Assembly (NCBI RefSeq): GCF_015476545.1 | Contig: NZ_JADMKV010000009.1 | Coordinates: 29,757 to 93,756 of the forward strand | Reading direction: 5' to 3' | Source: Methylobacter sp. BlB1 | GTDB lineage: Bacteria; Pseudomonadota; Gammaproteobacteria; Methylococcales; Methylomonadaceae | DNA length: 64,000 bases | Part shown: positions 28,351-36,512 of the stretch, one piece after another | Layout of the letters: each line of letters begins with the position of its first letter | How positions within the stretch are numbered: position 1 is the stretch's first letter | Position numbers and translations under genes: made by a program | The notes under the pieces: model-generated | The model's input: the letters and a program-made list of their open reading frames with translations, nothing else | Databases searched by the model: none | Told to the model about the DNA's origin: nothing

Positions 28351-28429
28351 GTGCAATATTTCACTGTGCACATGTGAATTTGTTCGTTGGTACGCATCCT
28401 GACTGCACTTACCATAGCAAGCATTACTC
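28351..28429. repeat. Dispersed 79-bp hairpin repeat, copy A
   Basis: It begins GTGCAATATTTCAC and ends ACCATAGCAAGCATTACT. It aligns with 61568-61646 over its whole length with roughly three quarters identity. Both copies form a hairpin after the first bases (here TTCAC.../...GTGAA), although the stem bases differ. The stem thus seems conserved in structure more than in sequence. Confidence 0.55.
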
Positions 28430-28945
28430 CGGTTCCGGATACTCCAAACGACGGTTTATACGATCATCGCGAGACACGGGCTGCAAGGTCAGATGCGTTC
28501 GTTTGATCTCAGTTTTCCGTGCGTCATTATCGAAACCGACATACCAGTATTCGCAAATCACGTTGGCATTCTCCGTGATCCATTCCTTTCCTTGGGATGT
28601 TTCATCGATGACATATTCGCCGGGCTTGACAAAACGTCCCCGTAAACGGCGGGCATTATAGGTGTAGTTTTCCGCCGCCGGTTCCGATGCCAACCAGATG
28701 ACCAATGCTATTTGATCGGGTGACACTCCATGAAAGATCCCCTTTACCAATTCAATATATTGGATGCGCGGACATTCATCCGGAAGGTCTTTTTGATTCT
28801 GGCATACTCGGCTCGTCACACGGTATAGACCCGGACGCAAGCTTTCGGCGTTGACGCTGGGGGGTGCTAAGAAGCTTATGGTAAACACTAAAGCCGAAAT
28901 GAACACGCGAGGTCTTACGAGGGCGGTAAAATTGATAGTGTCCAT
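28424..28945 (-). CDS. Secreted hypothetical protein
   Basis: The 173-residue product has a signal peptide ('VFISALVFTISFLAPPSVNA', cleavage near residue 33). A mature domain follows with three Cys ('SRVCQNQ', 'PDECPRIQY', 'NVICEYWYVG'). I do not recognise a family. The start lies 3 bp after the stop of the decayed L,D-transpeptidase gene, so the two were an operon; the protein may have served cell-wall modification as an immunity or partner protein (inference). Confidence 0.7.
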   Translation of the reverse strand: MDTINFTALVRPRVFISALVFTISFLAPPSVNAESLRPGLYRVTSRVCQNQKDLPDECPRIQYIELVKGIFHGVSPDQIALVIWLASEPAAENYTYNARRLRGRFVKPGEYVIDETSQGKEWITENANVICEYWYVGFDNDARKTEIKRTHLTLQPVSRDDRINRRLEYPEPE

Positions 28946-28948
28946 AGG

Positions 28949-29349
28949 TCACCAAGGATAGTTTATGAGCAAACGGGTCGGCCGATCTACCCATGCATAT
29001 ACGAGATGCGCATTACCCCGATTAACATGGATACAGCCGTGAGTCGGACCTCCATTGCCTGCGTACGTAGCCGGTGTGGGCCATTCGTGAATGTACACTC
29101 CTTGTTGTCCTCAAATAAGAATCGAGTAAGGCATGATGCATTGGCCCAAGGCATTGTTATTAGGCGGGCAGCTGTATTGTCTGCTATAGTGAGGGGACTC
29201 TTTGGTGCCAGAGATTGACGGGGCGACGGTTATGTCGGTCGGATATCTGAGTCCCTTCTGGCCTAGGCAACGAAAGGTGTTGAATCCAACACATTCAAGC
29301 GAGCCTTCGCCCAGTCGTTGAATTGAATCTTTATGAGTTTTTTAGCCAT
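28949..29349 (-). pseudogene. L,D-transpeptidase (YkuD) pseudogene
   Basis: The minus strand encodes 'GVYIHEWPTPATYAGNGGPT' followed by the catalytic motif 'HGCIHVNRGNA', the YkuD (S/T)HGCh site with the nucleophilic Cys. It ends '...LLINYPW' at TGA 28951-28949. Upstream, an in-frame TGA at 29113-29111 interrupts it. A frameshift near 29300-29310 separates a start, 'MAKKLIKIQFNDWAK' (ATG 29349), from the following 'SLECVGFNTFRCLGQKG'. Restored, the protein would have about 130 residues, a short stand-alone YkuD that cross-links peptidoglycan or acts as a carboxypeptidase. The two lesions make activity unlikely. Confidence 0.7.
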
Positions 29350-29779
29350 AGTTTTTTCGATTAATGGGTGAATTTAAACAAACGACACCAAAGTTCCATA
29401 GGATTTTGAGCTGTAAAAAATGGAATTATAGGAGCAAATATCGCATTAACCTAGCCTCTATTGCCCATTTCCGCATGAATTCTCACGAACCTAATATCAG
29501 ATAACAGCTCTCCCGATCTGGTTGGGGTGCAGCCCCATTTAAATCCAAATCTTAAAACCAATACTTCGAACATTTTTAATGGAGTAGAGCCATGAGCTAA
29601 GGATGTCGTCATAAATAACTTCCCGAAATCAGCAGGCTTGAGGGAGGGCTCGATAATTCCAGCGCGGGAGATGTTTATCGAAAACAATCCGCATATTGGC
29701 AATGAAATCTATGGCACACTTTTCCCTGTTTTATAAACGCCCGCCAAAATAGCTACAGTTACTTTCAATCCGACGGTGG

Positions 29780-29981
29780 TTTTCGCCCCCCAGCTTTTTT
29801 TTCGGCCCCGATCCGATACCAGGTCATCGGCCAAGTCTAATTCCTGCAATCAGCGCCGGATCGTTTGAGGGGCGATATCAAATAGTCTCGCAATATAGTC
29901 AACACCGCCATGCCCCAGTTTCGTTGCTTCTATGCCGGCATAACGACGCTTATCCTTTTCGGACAGGCTGGTAAAAAGTCG
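29780..29981 (-). pseudogene. ISAzo13-family transposase N-terminal remnant
   Basis: The minus strand reads 'RLFTSLSEKDKRRYAGIEAT', 'GHGGVDYIARLFDIAPQTIR', then a TGA, then 'QELDLADDLVSDRGRKK'. This is the helix-turn-helix N-terminus of ISAzo13-type transposases. The catalytic part is gone; the following frame (29702-29451) does not resemble a transposase. The gap 29350-29779 shows no other gene. Confidence 0.6.
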
Positions 29982-30073
29982 CTACATTTTGACGTCAATG
30001 GCTTGTTCGTAACCGATCACTCGCTTTTCAATCTTTCGCTGGTTAAAGCGTTTTGTTATCGTCGATTTCTGGA

Positions 30074-32320
30074 TCAGTTCAGAGAAGTTGTTTTTGGCGG
30101 TATCCTTAGTGCGGTTTTTTGTATATTTTCGATCAAGGTTGTGATTTGTTCGTCCAGCATAAATCGCAATTCCCATTCCAAAGCCCAATCGGCCGGCAGA
30201 TCTGCAACCTGATGGTGCTCGATATAGCTTTGCTTGAGTTGGGCCTGGAATTCCGAGACTTGTTTTGCGCTGTCTCGGCGTCCACCTTGCAAAATCTCCG
30301 CAGACTGTTCCAGCGCCAGCGACAGCGCCGCGTCGAAGGCCCGGCTATGTTGTTGCAGTGCAGCGGGAAAATGGTCAAATTGCTGCCCGCTCAGCAGGCG
30401 GTAGCGTTTTCTGACCTGCAGCAGAGTCGAAAGCGTATCGGCATCGCGGATAATTTCTCGCAGCAACGTTCTTTCGTAGGCCTTGGCTGGCAAGCGGGCG
30501 TCCGGTTCCAATACGGCATGGGCCAAAAGGTCATGCGCGGCCGCTAAATCTTTTTCCGCCGCCAAGCGTAAAGGCAAGGCATAACTCAGCAGATGATCAG
30601 AATTTTGTAAACGCACCGTGAGTTTTGCCAAGGTGCGTAAGGCCGCGATGCAATGGTGGCGCGCCAGCACGGAGGAACGTCTGGGCCACAGGGCATAGTC
30701 GAGCACACCCATGACAATCAGGCCGAGCAAAATGCCGATGACCCGATCGCGAGACAGGTATAAATCCGTGACTGCGCCGAAATCATGCAACACGAAGAGG
30801 GCAAAGGAGAAGCCGAGTTGCCGGCCCAGATAGGCGATGCGATCGCTGCCGGCGGTAATCCAGGCCGACAAGGCCCAGAACGGCGCAGTGGCCAGCGCGA
30901 AGCCGATAATGGTGTCGAATTGCGGTTGCAGCACCAGGACATAAAGGTAGGCGCATAGACCGCCGATGGCGGCGCCCGATATACGCAGCAGCGACAGACG
31001 ATAGTCGGCGCCGAGGCTGGTTTGCGCCGCCACCAGACAGGTTGGGATCGCGGTGTTGATGTCCGGCCAATTCAGGCCTTGCACGATCAGCATGCACAAG
31101 ATCGCGCCCAAGGAAAATTTGATGCCGAATTGCAGGCTGTCGGCATGCGAGGCCCAAAATTCGTAGTCCAGCCAGACCGGCCGCCAGCTTGCCGTATCGT
31201 TAGCGCTGCTGTCCTGTTCGGCAGGTTTATCACCGCTCACGGCGGGATGATGCAATTGGCTGTTCAAGGCGGCGATGGCTTGCAGGGCTCGCCAAAAGGC
31301 GGTCAGTATGGAAGGATGACTTAACCGCGAATAATCGTGCAGTATTTCGTTGTTCAGCAAAACCTCGATGGGTTGGATAACGTCGAGATTTTCTTTCACG
31401 CCTTGCCGCAGTAACGCGCAGGCCTGTTGCAGAGCCTGATAGACGCGCAGTTTTTCCGGGTTCATCGGTTGCGCGCGATAGTCCGCCGCCAGGCTTTGAT
31501 CCAGCCAAGCGGCCAGTTGGCGCAGGCCGTCGATTTCCTGCAACAAGGCCAGGTAAGTACCGTGGTGCCGGCGTATGGACGGATGCAACAGTTCGGCATG
31601 GCCGAGCAAGGCTTGCAGTTTACCGAACTGGCCTACCCCCGCCGCCTTGTGGACGGCTTTATGCTGCTCTGCAACACCGCTGTCGGCCAAACGGCGGCTG
31701 AAAATAGCTTCAGCCGCCGCCAGTTGCTCCGCCATGCCGGCAGCCAGTAACTGGCGCGGGTCCTGCGGTTTAATGCTCAGATGCACTAGCGTCCAGGTAC
31801 CTAAGCCCAGCCCGCCGATGATAGGGATATTCCACAAGGCATAGTAAATGTTCTCGTCCGGTGTGCTGGGGCTATACAGCACTGCAATCGCATACCAAAG
31901 CGCAATGCCGGTAGGCCAGGCAATCAGCCGGGCGTGGAACAAAGCTAAGGCGATGATGACGAAGGATAGGCTCAGCATCAGCCATGCGTCGTTGCCGGCC
32001 ACCATCAACGCCAATACCGAAATCAGCACAGTGATGAACAGGAAGAACAACTGGCGCAGACCGAAGACCAGCGATTGGCCGGCATTGGCGTAGGCATCGT
32101 AACTCAGGGAAACCAAAATCGACAGCGCCCCGAGCGGCGGCACGTATAAGGTTTGGCTGACCAGGGCGATGATCAGCGTGACGGCGAACAGGCGGATGGC
32201 GGCGACTCGCCGGCCGGGAAAGTCTCTCAGCTCCGTCGCCAGAAACTGTGTCAGACCGGTGCCGAACCAGAATCGGCTTTGACCATGCGCCGAGCTATGC
32301 CTCTCGTCTAGTTCACTCAT
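30074..32320 (-). CDS. FUSC-family inner-membrane efflux protein
   Basis: The 748-residue product has two clusters of membrane helices (~40-180 and ~395-545), each followed by a large cytoplasmic helical region. This is the duplicated layout of the FUSC/YccS/AaeB family. Such proteins export aromatic acids or similar compounds together with a HlyD-type adaptor. The start overlaps the adaptor stop by 8 bp. With the small lipoprotein and the divergent outer-membrane channel, it forms a tripartite pump like AaeXAB. The substrate is unknown. Confidence 0.88.
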   Translation of the reverse strand: MSELDERHSSAHGQSRFWFGTGLTQFLATELRDFPGRRVAAIRLFAVTLIIALVSQTLYVPPLGALSILVSLSYDAYANAGQSLVFGLRQLFFLFITVLISVLALMVAGNDAWLMLSLSFVIIALALFHARLIAWPTGIALWYAIAVLYSPSTPDENIYYALWNIPIIGGLGLGTWTLVHLSIKPQDPRQLLAAGMAEQLAAAEAIFSRRLADSGVAEQHKAVHKAAGVGQFGKLQALLGHAELLHPSIRRHHGTYLALLQEIDGLRQLAAWLDQSLAADYRAQPMNPEKLRVYQALQQACALLRQGVKENLDVIQPIEVLLNNEILHDYSRLSHPSILTAFWRALQAIAALNSQLHHPAVSGDKPAEQDSSANDTASWRPVWLDYEFWASHADSLQFGIKFSLGAILCMLIVQGLNWPDINTAIPTCLVAAQTSLGADYRLSLLRISGAAIGGLCAYLYVLVLQPQFDTIIGFALATAPFWALSAWITAGSDRIAYLGRQLGFSFALFVLHDFGAVTDLYLSRDRVIGILLGLIVMGVLDYALWPRRSSVLARHHCIAALRTLAKLTVRLQNSDHLLSYALPLRLAAEKDLAAAHDLLAHAVLEPDARLPAKAYERTLLREIIRDADTLSTLLQVRKRYRLLSGQQFDHFPAALQQHSRAFDAALSLALEQSAEILQGGRRDSAKQVSEFQAQLKQSYIEHHQVADLPADWALEWELRFMLDEQITTLIENIQKTALRIPPKTTSLN

Positions 32321-33479
32321 TCCGGGGGGCCTGGCCGCCGCTCTGGTTCGACGGTGCGGCTGGCGCTGCCGATTGGTCGAGCACGGTTACGAAGGCAGTC
32401 ATACCCATGCGTAGCGGGCGCTCGGGGTCGCGATCGAGAATTTCGACCCGGACCGGAAAGCGGGATGCCAGAATCACCCAGTTCAAGGTGCGTTCGACTT
32501 CGGGGAGCACGCCTTGTTGTTTGATATTATCGGGCGAATTGGCCCAGCCGATGCCGGTGACCATGCCGCGAAAGCGTTTACCGGGATAACCCACCAAGAA
32601 CACTTCGGCTTCCTGGCCGGTTTGTATCGATTGCAGGTAGGTTTCCTTGAAGTTGGCGATGGCGTACCAGTGGCGATCGTCGACCAGTGCGAACAATTGG
32701 CTGCCGACCTTGGCGTATTCGCCTTCACGGGTATTCAGATTCGTGACGTAAGCATCGAACGGCGCCCGCACAAAGCAATATTCCAGATCCAGTTCGGCGG
32801 CGGTGACTTGCGCTCTGGCCGCCTCGATGCGGGCGTTGACTTCGCCGACTTGGGCGATCAGGGATTGCGCGCGGCTGCTTTCGCTTTGGGCTTCCTCGAT
32901 CGCGCTGGCCATCGAGCGTTCCTTGGCTTGCGCGTTCGCCAATTCGGCCCGTGACGCATCCAGGCGCGAGCGGGCCTCTCTGAGCTGATCGGTCGTTACG
33001 TATTGCTTTTCGGCCAAGGGTTCGAGTTCTTGCAAACGATGGTGCAAATACGCGTCTTCGGCCTCGATGCGTTTGATTTCGGCGGCGGCTGCGGCGCGCT
33101 GGTGTTGCAGGCGGCCGATGGCGCTTTCCGCCGAACTGCTGGAGGCACGCCGCGATTCGACCTCTTTTTCCGCCAACATCAATTCCGCTTTGGCCCGGTT
33201 CAGTTTGGCCTGGTAAGGGCGGGGATCTATGACATATAAGAGTTCGCCCTTGCGCACGAACCGGTTGTCCTCGACATGTAATTCGACGATACGGCCGCTG
33301 ACCTCGGCGGTGATGCCGACGATGTTGGCCCTGACCATGGCATCGTTGGTACGGGGGTGTTGGTAATTGATGCGCCAGACAATCGTGCCGGTGACGATCG
33401 CGCCCAACACGATCAGGATGCCGAGCGTGCGGCCGATCAGGATACGGCGTTGAAGATCAGGATTTTGCTGCATTTCCAT
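32313..33479 (-). CDS. HlyD-family periplasmic adaptor subunit
   Basis: The 388-residue membrane-fusion protein has one N-terminal transmembrane helix ('ILIGRTLGILIVLGAIVTGT'). A biotinyl-lipoyl half follows ('ANIVGITAEVSGRIVELHV'), then a long coiled-coil hairpin (~110-230), then the second lipoyl half ('YCFVRAPFDAYVTNLNTREG') and a beta-barrel. It bridges the FUSC pump and an outer-membrane channel. I chose the ATG at 33479; the frame extends to 33779 but that part only shadows the lipoprotein gene. Confidence 0.9.
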   Translation of the reverse strand: MEMQQNPDLQRRILIGRTLGILIVLGAIVTGTIVWRINYQHPRTNDAMVRANIVGITAEVSGRIVELHVEDNRFVRKGELLYVIDPRPYQAKLNRAKAELMLAEKEVESRRASSSSAESAIGRLQHQRAAAAAEIKRIEAEDAYLHHRLQELEPLAEKQYVTTDQLREARSRLDASRAELANAQAKERSMASAIEEAQSESSRAQSLIAQVGEVNARIEAARAQVTAAELDLEYCFVRAPFDAYVTNLNTREGEYAKVGSQLFALVDDRHWYAIANFKETYLQSIQTGQEAEVFLVGYPGKRFRGMVTGIGWANSPDNIKQQGVLPEVERTLNWVILASRFPVRVEILDRDPERPLRMGMTAFVTVLDQSAAPAAPSNQSGGQAPRNE

Positions 33480-33496
33480 GCGAGGGGCCCAAGCGA

Positions 33497-33766
33497 TTAG
33501 TGGGAGTAAAACAACAGCCAGATGACAAAACTGCATAAGGCCCACAAACTCGGCGCGATTAACAGCGGCGGTCCCAGATGCGGCGCCAGGTGCAGGCGGA
33601 TGAATTGCCACATCAGCAGCATACTGGTTGCCAGCCCAGCGAGAATGCAGATAATCCAGGCCGGCCAGAACGAACCTTCCAGGCTCACCATCGGATCGCA
33701 GGCAGTCAGTAGCAAGGATGAAACCAACGCCATTGCCGTTTGGGTCAGCGTTGCAATCGGCTTCAT
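33497..33766 (-). CDS. Small YtcA/AaeX-like membrane lipoprotein
   Basis: The 89-residue product begins with a lipoprotein signal ('ALVSSLLLTAC', lipobox Cys at ~22). It then has 'LEGSFWPAWIICILAGLATS' and a second hydrophobic helix near the C-terminus. Small two-helix proteins of this kind (YtcA, or DUF1656/AaeX) typically precede HlyD-FUSC pumps. A GGAGG ribosome-binding site precedes the ATG. It is the first gene of the pump operon, 17 bp from the adaptor. Confidence 0.75.
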   Translation of the reverse strand: MKPIATLTQTAMALVSSLLLTACDPMVSLEGSFWPAWIICILAGLATSMLLMWQFIRLHLAPHLGPPLLIAPSLWALCSFVIWLLFYSH

Positions 33767-34074
33767 GGCGGTCCTCCAAAACAGAAAAAAGACAAATCTA
33801 ATGGTTTAGCCGTCGGCCACAAACTTTCGGCCTCGGCATACCTGGATATTGGTGCAGATGCAGTATCTATCCAAGACAGGAAAACAAATCGGGGCTATTC
33901 TAATGCGATTCGGCGCTTAACGGGCAGGAATATTTGTCAATTGATTGCATCAATTTGGTTAGGCAGTTCCATTACCATATAGTCAGCATTTTCTTCTGGA
34001 ATAGGCAACCATTGATGACACTATTTCTCCGCTTTCCCTGCGGCGAGCGATTCATGAATGATCGGTGGATTAAC

Positions 34075-35547
34075 ATGTCACCGGTTTACTTCATACGGTT
34101 ACGGCCGATTATTCAGGCTTTAACCATGGTTTCCTTATTGGCGGCTTGTTCGCCACCCTCGTTAATCGTCGCCCCCCTACCCAGCGCACAGCCAGTAGCG
34201 CATGCCGTGCGCTGGTCGGCATACCGGATGAGCGGCGCGGCGGCGCCGGTATCCAAGCCCGAGACAGAACCGGTACTGCCGGACCAGCGGCAAACCTACG
34301 ATTTGCCGGCTCTGGTCGATTTGGCTTTGCAAATCCATCCTGAAACCCGGCAAAGCTGGGAAGAAGTCAAAGCCGCCGCCGCGCGAGTCGACAAACAACG
34401 CAGTGCTTGGTATCCGACGCTGACTGCGCTGGCATTCGGACAGTATTTCAAAACCAGCATTCCCATTGTGGAAAGCGCACTGATCAGCCACGGTTATGGA
34501 GCGTTCGGCGGCCTGGAATTGGCCTGGACGCTGTTCGATTTCGGCCGGCGTGAAGCCTTGGTTGACGCTAGTCTTGAACGCCTGGGCGCGGCGCGGTTCG
34601 CGTTGACGCGCAAGCATCAGCAAATTGCTTTCCAGGTCGCCACCCGCTTTTTTAGCTATCAGGCGGCCTTGGCTAAAGTGACGGCGGCGCAGCAGACTTT
34701 CGAGTCGGCTAAGACCAATGCCGAGGCGATCATGGCCAAGCTCGCACAAGGCTTTGCTACCCGTCCCGAGTTATTGTTGGCACTACAGGAAAAGGCGAAA
34801 GCCAATTACGACTTACAGGATGCGCGAGGTTCGATGACGCAGGCCCGAGCTGAATTGACGACCAATGTCGGCGTTTCGCCTTCCCATGCTTTGCAATTGG
34901 TGGATCTCAGCCAAGTGCCCCTACCGGACAGGTTGGAACCGTCGGTCGAGCACATCGTTGACGAAGCCCTGGCGCAACGCCCGGATCTGATGGCCCAGCT
35001 TTCAGAATTACGCGCTCGCGAGGCGGAAGTGAAAAAGGCACGAGCGGAATTTTGGCCCAAGCTGTCGTTGAAAGGCAATGTCGGCAACCAATACTGGGGC
35101 GACGTACAGACTAATCCGCCGAGTCGGCAAAATTATTCAAGCGAAGATCTGGTTGGCACCGCGATGTTAAATCTGGAATGGAAGTTGTTCGACGGCTTCG
35201 AGCGCAGCAGTGCCGTCAGAGAAGCCGAAGCCAGGCAGCAGGCCGGCCAGGCCCAGGTTGAAGCCTTGCGCCTGGAAATCATGCGCGATATCTGGCAGGC
35301 CTACGCCGACACCAAAACCGCGCTGGAAAAACGCGAATTCGCCCAGGCCTTGTTGCGCGCTGCCGAAGAGTCTTACGCCGCGACGCAGGAATCTTACAAC
35401 CACGGCTTTTCTACTGTGATCGAGCTGTTGTCGGCACAAAAGGATCTGGCCCGCGCCCGCTATACCGAAATCGATAGCCGCGCCGGATTGCTGAAGTCCG
35501 CTACCGCGTTGGTTTATGCAGCGGGGGGAAAGGCTGAGGAAGATTAA
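34075..35547 (+). CDS. Outer-membrane efflux lipoprotein, TolC/OprM type
   Basis: The ~490-residue product has a lipoprotein signal ('IIQALTMVSLLAACSPP', lipobox Cys ~25). Two repeated OEP helical-hairpin domains follow, with long coiled-coil stretches ('AQQTFESAKTNAEAIMAKLA' and 'ALLRAAEESYAATQESYNHG'). It would form the trimeric channel for the FUSC/HlyD pump encoded divergently to its left. In-frame starts at 33934, 34054 and 34075 are possible; I chose 34075 because it gives a compact lipoprotein signal. 34054 (7 residues longer) is nearly as good. Confidence 0.88.
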   Translation: MSPVYFIRLRPIIQALTMVSLLAACSPPSLIVAPLPSAQPVAHAVRWSAYRMSGAAAPVSKPETEPVLPDQRQTYDLPALVDLALQIHPETRQSWEEVKAAAARVDKQRSAWYPTLTALAFGQYFKTSIPIVESALISHGYGAFGGLELAWTLFDFGRREALVDASLERLGAARFALTRKHQQIAFQVATRFFSYQAALAKVTAAQQTFESAKTNAEAIMAKLAQGFATRPELLLALQEKAKANYDLQDARGSMTQARAELTTNVGVSPSHALQLVDLSQVPLPDRLEPSVEHIVDEALAQRPDLMAQLSELRAREAEVKKARAEFWPKLSLKGNVGNQYWGDVQTNPPSRQNYSSEDLVGTAMLNLEWKLFDGFERSSAVREAEARQQAGQAQVEALRLEIMRDIWQAYADTKTALEKREFAQALLRAAEESYAATQESYNHGFSTVIELLSAQKDLARARYTEIDSRAGLLKSATALVYAAGGKAEED

Positions 35548-35802
35548 ACTGCTGCCCAAAGTAATATTGTTTGGAGTCTGAATGCCTGTTTCGGATGAAT
35601 AAACTGACTTCGAAATCATATTAGCGAGAGGCCGATAAGTGTTACAGCCTGAAAACATAAATCGCAGGACCTGCAAACAGCCATTTTTTCGGCCTGGCCA
35701 ATAGCCAACCCCTTCGACCCGAATTGATTGCCAATAGGCCGGCATTATTTGCCAACAGCCTGCAAACATCGCTCAGGCCCCACATTGTGTGCCAATAAGA
35801 AA

Positions 35803-35985
35803 TCAGATAGGAATCCCAATCGCCAACAGGCTGTTCTGCAATTTCTGTGTCCGGACTGGAGTCAGATTGCCCTGCAAGAATGAGCATATTTCAGCAGGCT
35901 TGGTATCGAGCAGTTCAGCCAGTGTCTTGGCATTGTAGCCGTGACGGGTTAAGCGCTGCCCTAACCTGTTGCTGTCTTTGGCCAA
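35803..35985 (-). CDS. Small helix-turn-helix-like protein
   Basis: The 60-residue product has a probable HTH: 'YNAKTLAELLDTKPAEICSF' followed by a basic helix. It starts with TTG at 35985; no upstream ATG is available before an in-frame stop. The ribosome-binding site is weak. Just upstream is a 14-bp inverted repeat (36015-36049) that could be its operator, and several TTGGC/GCCAA motifs lie downstream. Function is unknown; it may be a remnant of a larger regulator. Confidence 0.45.
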   Translation of the reverse strand: MAKDSNRLGQRLTRHGYNAKTLAELLDTKPAEICSFLQGNLTPVRTQKLQNSLLAIGIPI

Positions 35986-36014
35986 AGATGCTTTTCAACC
36001 CTGGTTTGATTATG

Positions 36015-36049
36015 ATTGATGCCAAAAACTTTCTGTTTTTGGCATCAAT
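36015..36049. promoter_or_regulatory. Perfect 14-bp inverted repeat, possible operator
   Basis: ATTGATGCCAAAAA (36015-36028) is exactly inverted as TTTTTGGCATCAAT (36036-36049) with a 7-bp loop. It is 30 bp upstream of the small HTH gene, so it may be an operator or a hairpin terminator for either strand. Confidence 0.5.
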
Positions 36050-36152
36050 TACGGAAAACTCTGCTGAGAAATAATCGGAAATTGGCTTCACGGAATTTTC
36101 TGGGGTTTGGCCTTATATCCCCTATCTGGCACTCACCTGGCAAGCGATGGTA

Positions 36153-36512
36153 TCAGCCCTCACTTGCACAGCCTGGTCCTTGATGGAAAATCAGCTCGGC
36201 CACCGGTTCACCGCCGATCAGATGTTGATGAATGATGCGATCGAGGTTGGTATCGTTGACATTGTAATACCAGACCCCATCCGGTTGTACGCAGACGATC
36301 GGTCCCGCTTTGCAGGTGGCGAAACATGACACCCGGGTACGCTTGACGCGCAATGCGCCCTGATCCAACCCGGCAGCCTTGAATTTAGCGCCCAGGCTGT
36401 CGAACAGCGCCTGCGATTCACCGTTCAGCGTGCAGCGCGGTCCGGTGCACACCAGCAGATGGCGTCTGTAGTCGCCCATTTTGGGTTTTTCCGGCATTAC
36501 CGTCTCAGTCAT
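36153..36512 (-). CDS. Thioredoxin-like [2Fe-2S] ferredoxin
   Basis: The 119-residue product has the thioredoxin-fold 2Fe-2S ligand pattern: 'HLLVCTGPRCTLNG' (two Cys spaced by four) and 'RVSCFATCKAGPIV' (two Cys spaced by three), with the strand 'VCVQPDGVWYYNV' following. It would carry single electrons. Its start overlaps the cobJ stop by 8 bp, making it the last gene of the cobalamin operon. A redox role in ring contraction or in cobalt reduction is plausible (inference). Confidence 0.85.
   Translation of the reverse strand: MTETVMPEKPKMGDYRRHLLVCTGPRCTLNGESQALFDSLGAKFKAAGLDQGALRVKRTRVSCFATCKAGPIVCVQPDGVWYYNVNDTNLDRIIHQHLIGGEPVAELIFHQGPGCASEG

Noticed and set aside
29451..29702. 83-residue leftward frame after the ISAzo13 remnant
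   Set aside because: It continues the transposase frame but shows no similarity to transposases or other families; left unannotated.
35640..35840. CRISPR array
   Set aside because: The recurring GCCAA motifs are only about 8 bases with irregular spacing; no repeat-spacer structure and no cas gene.
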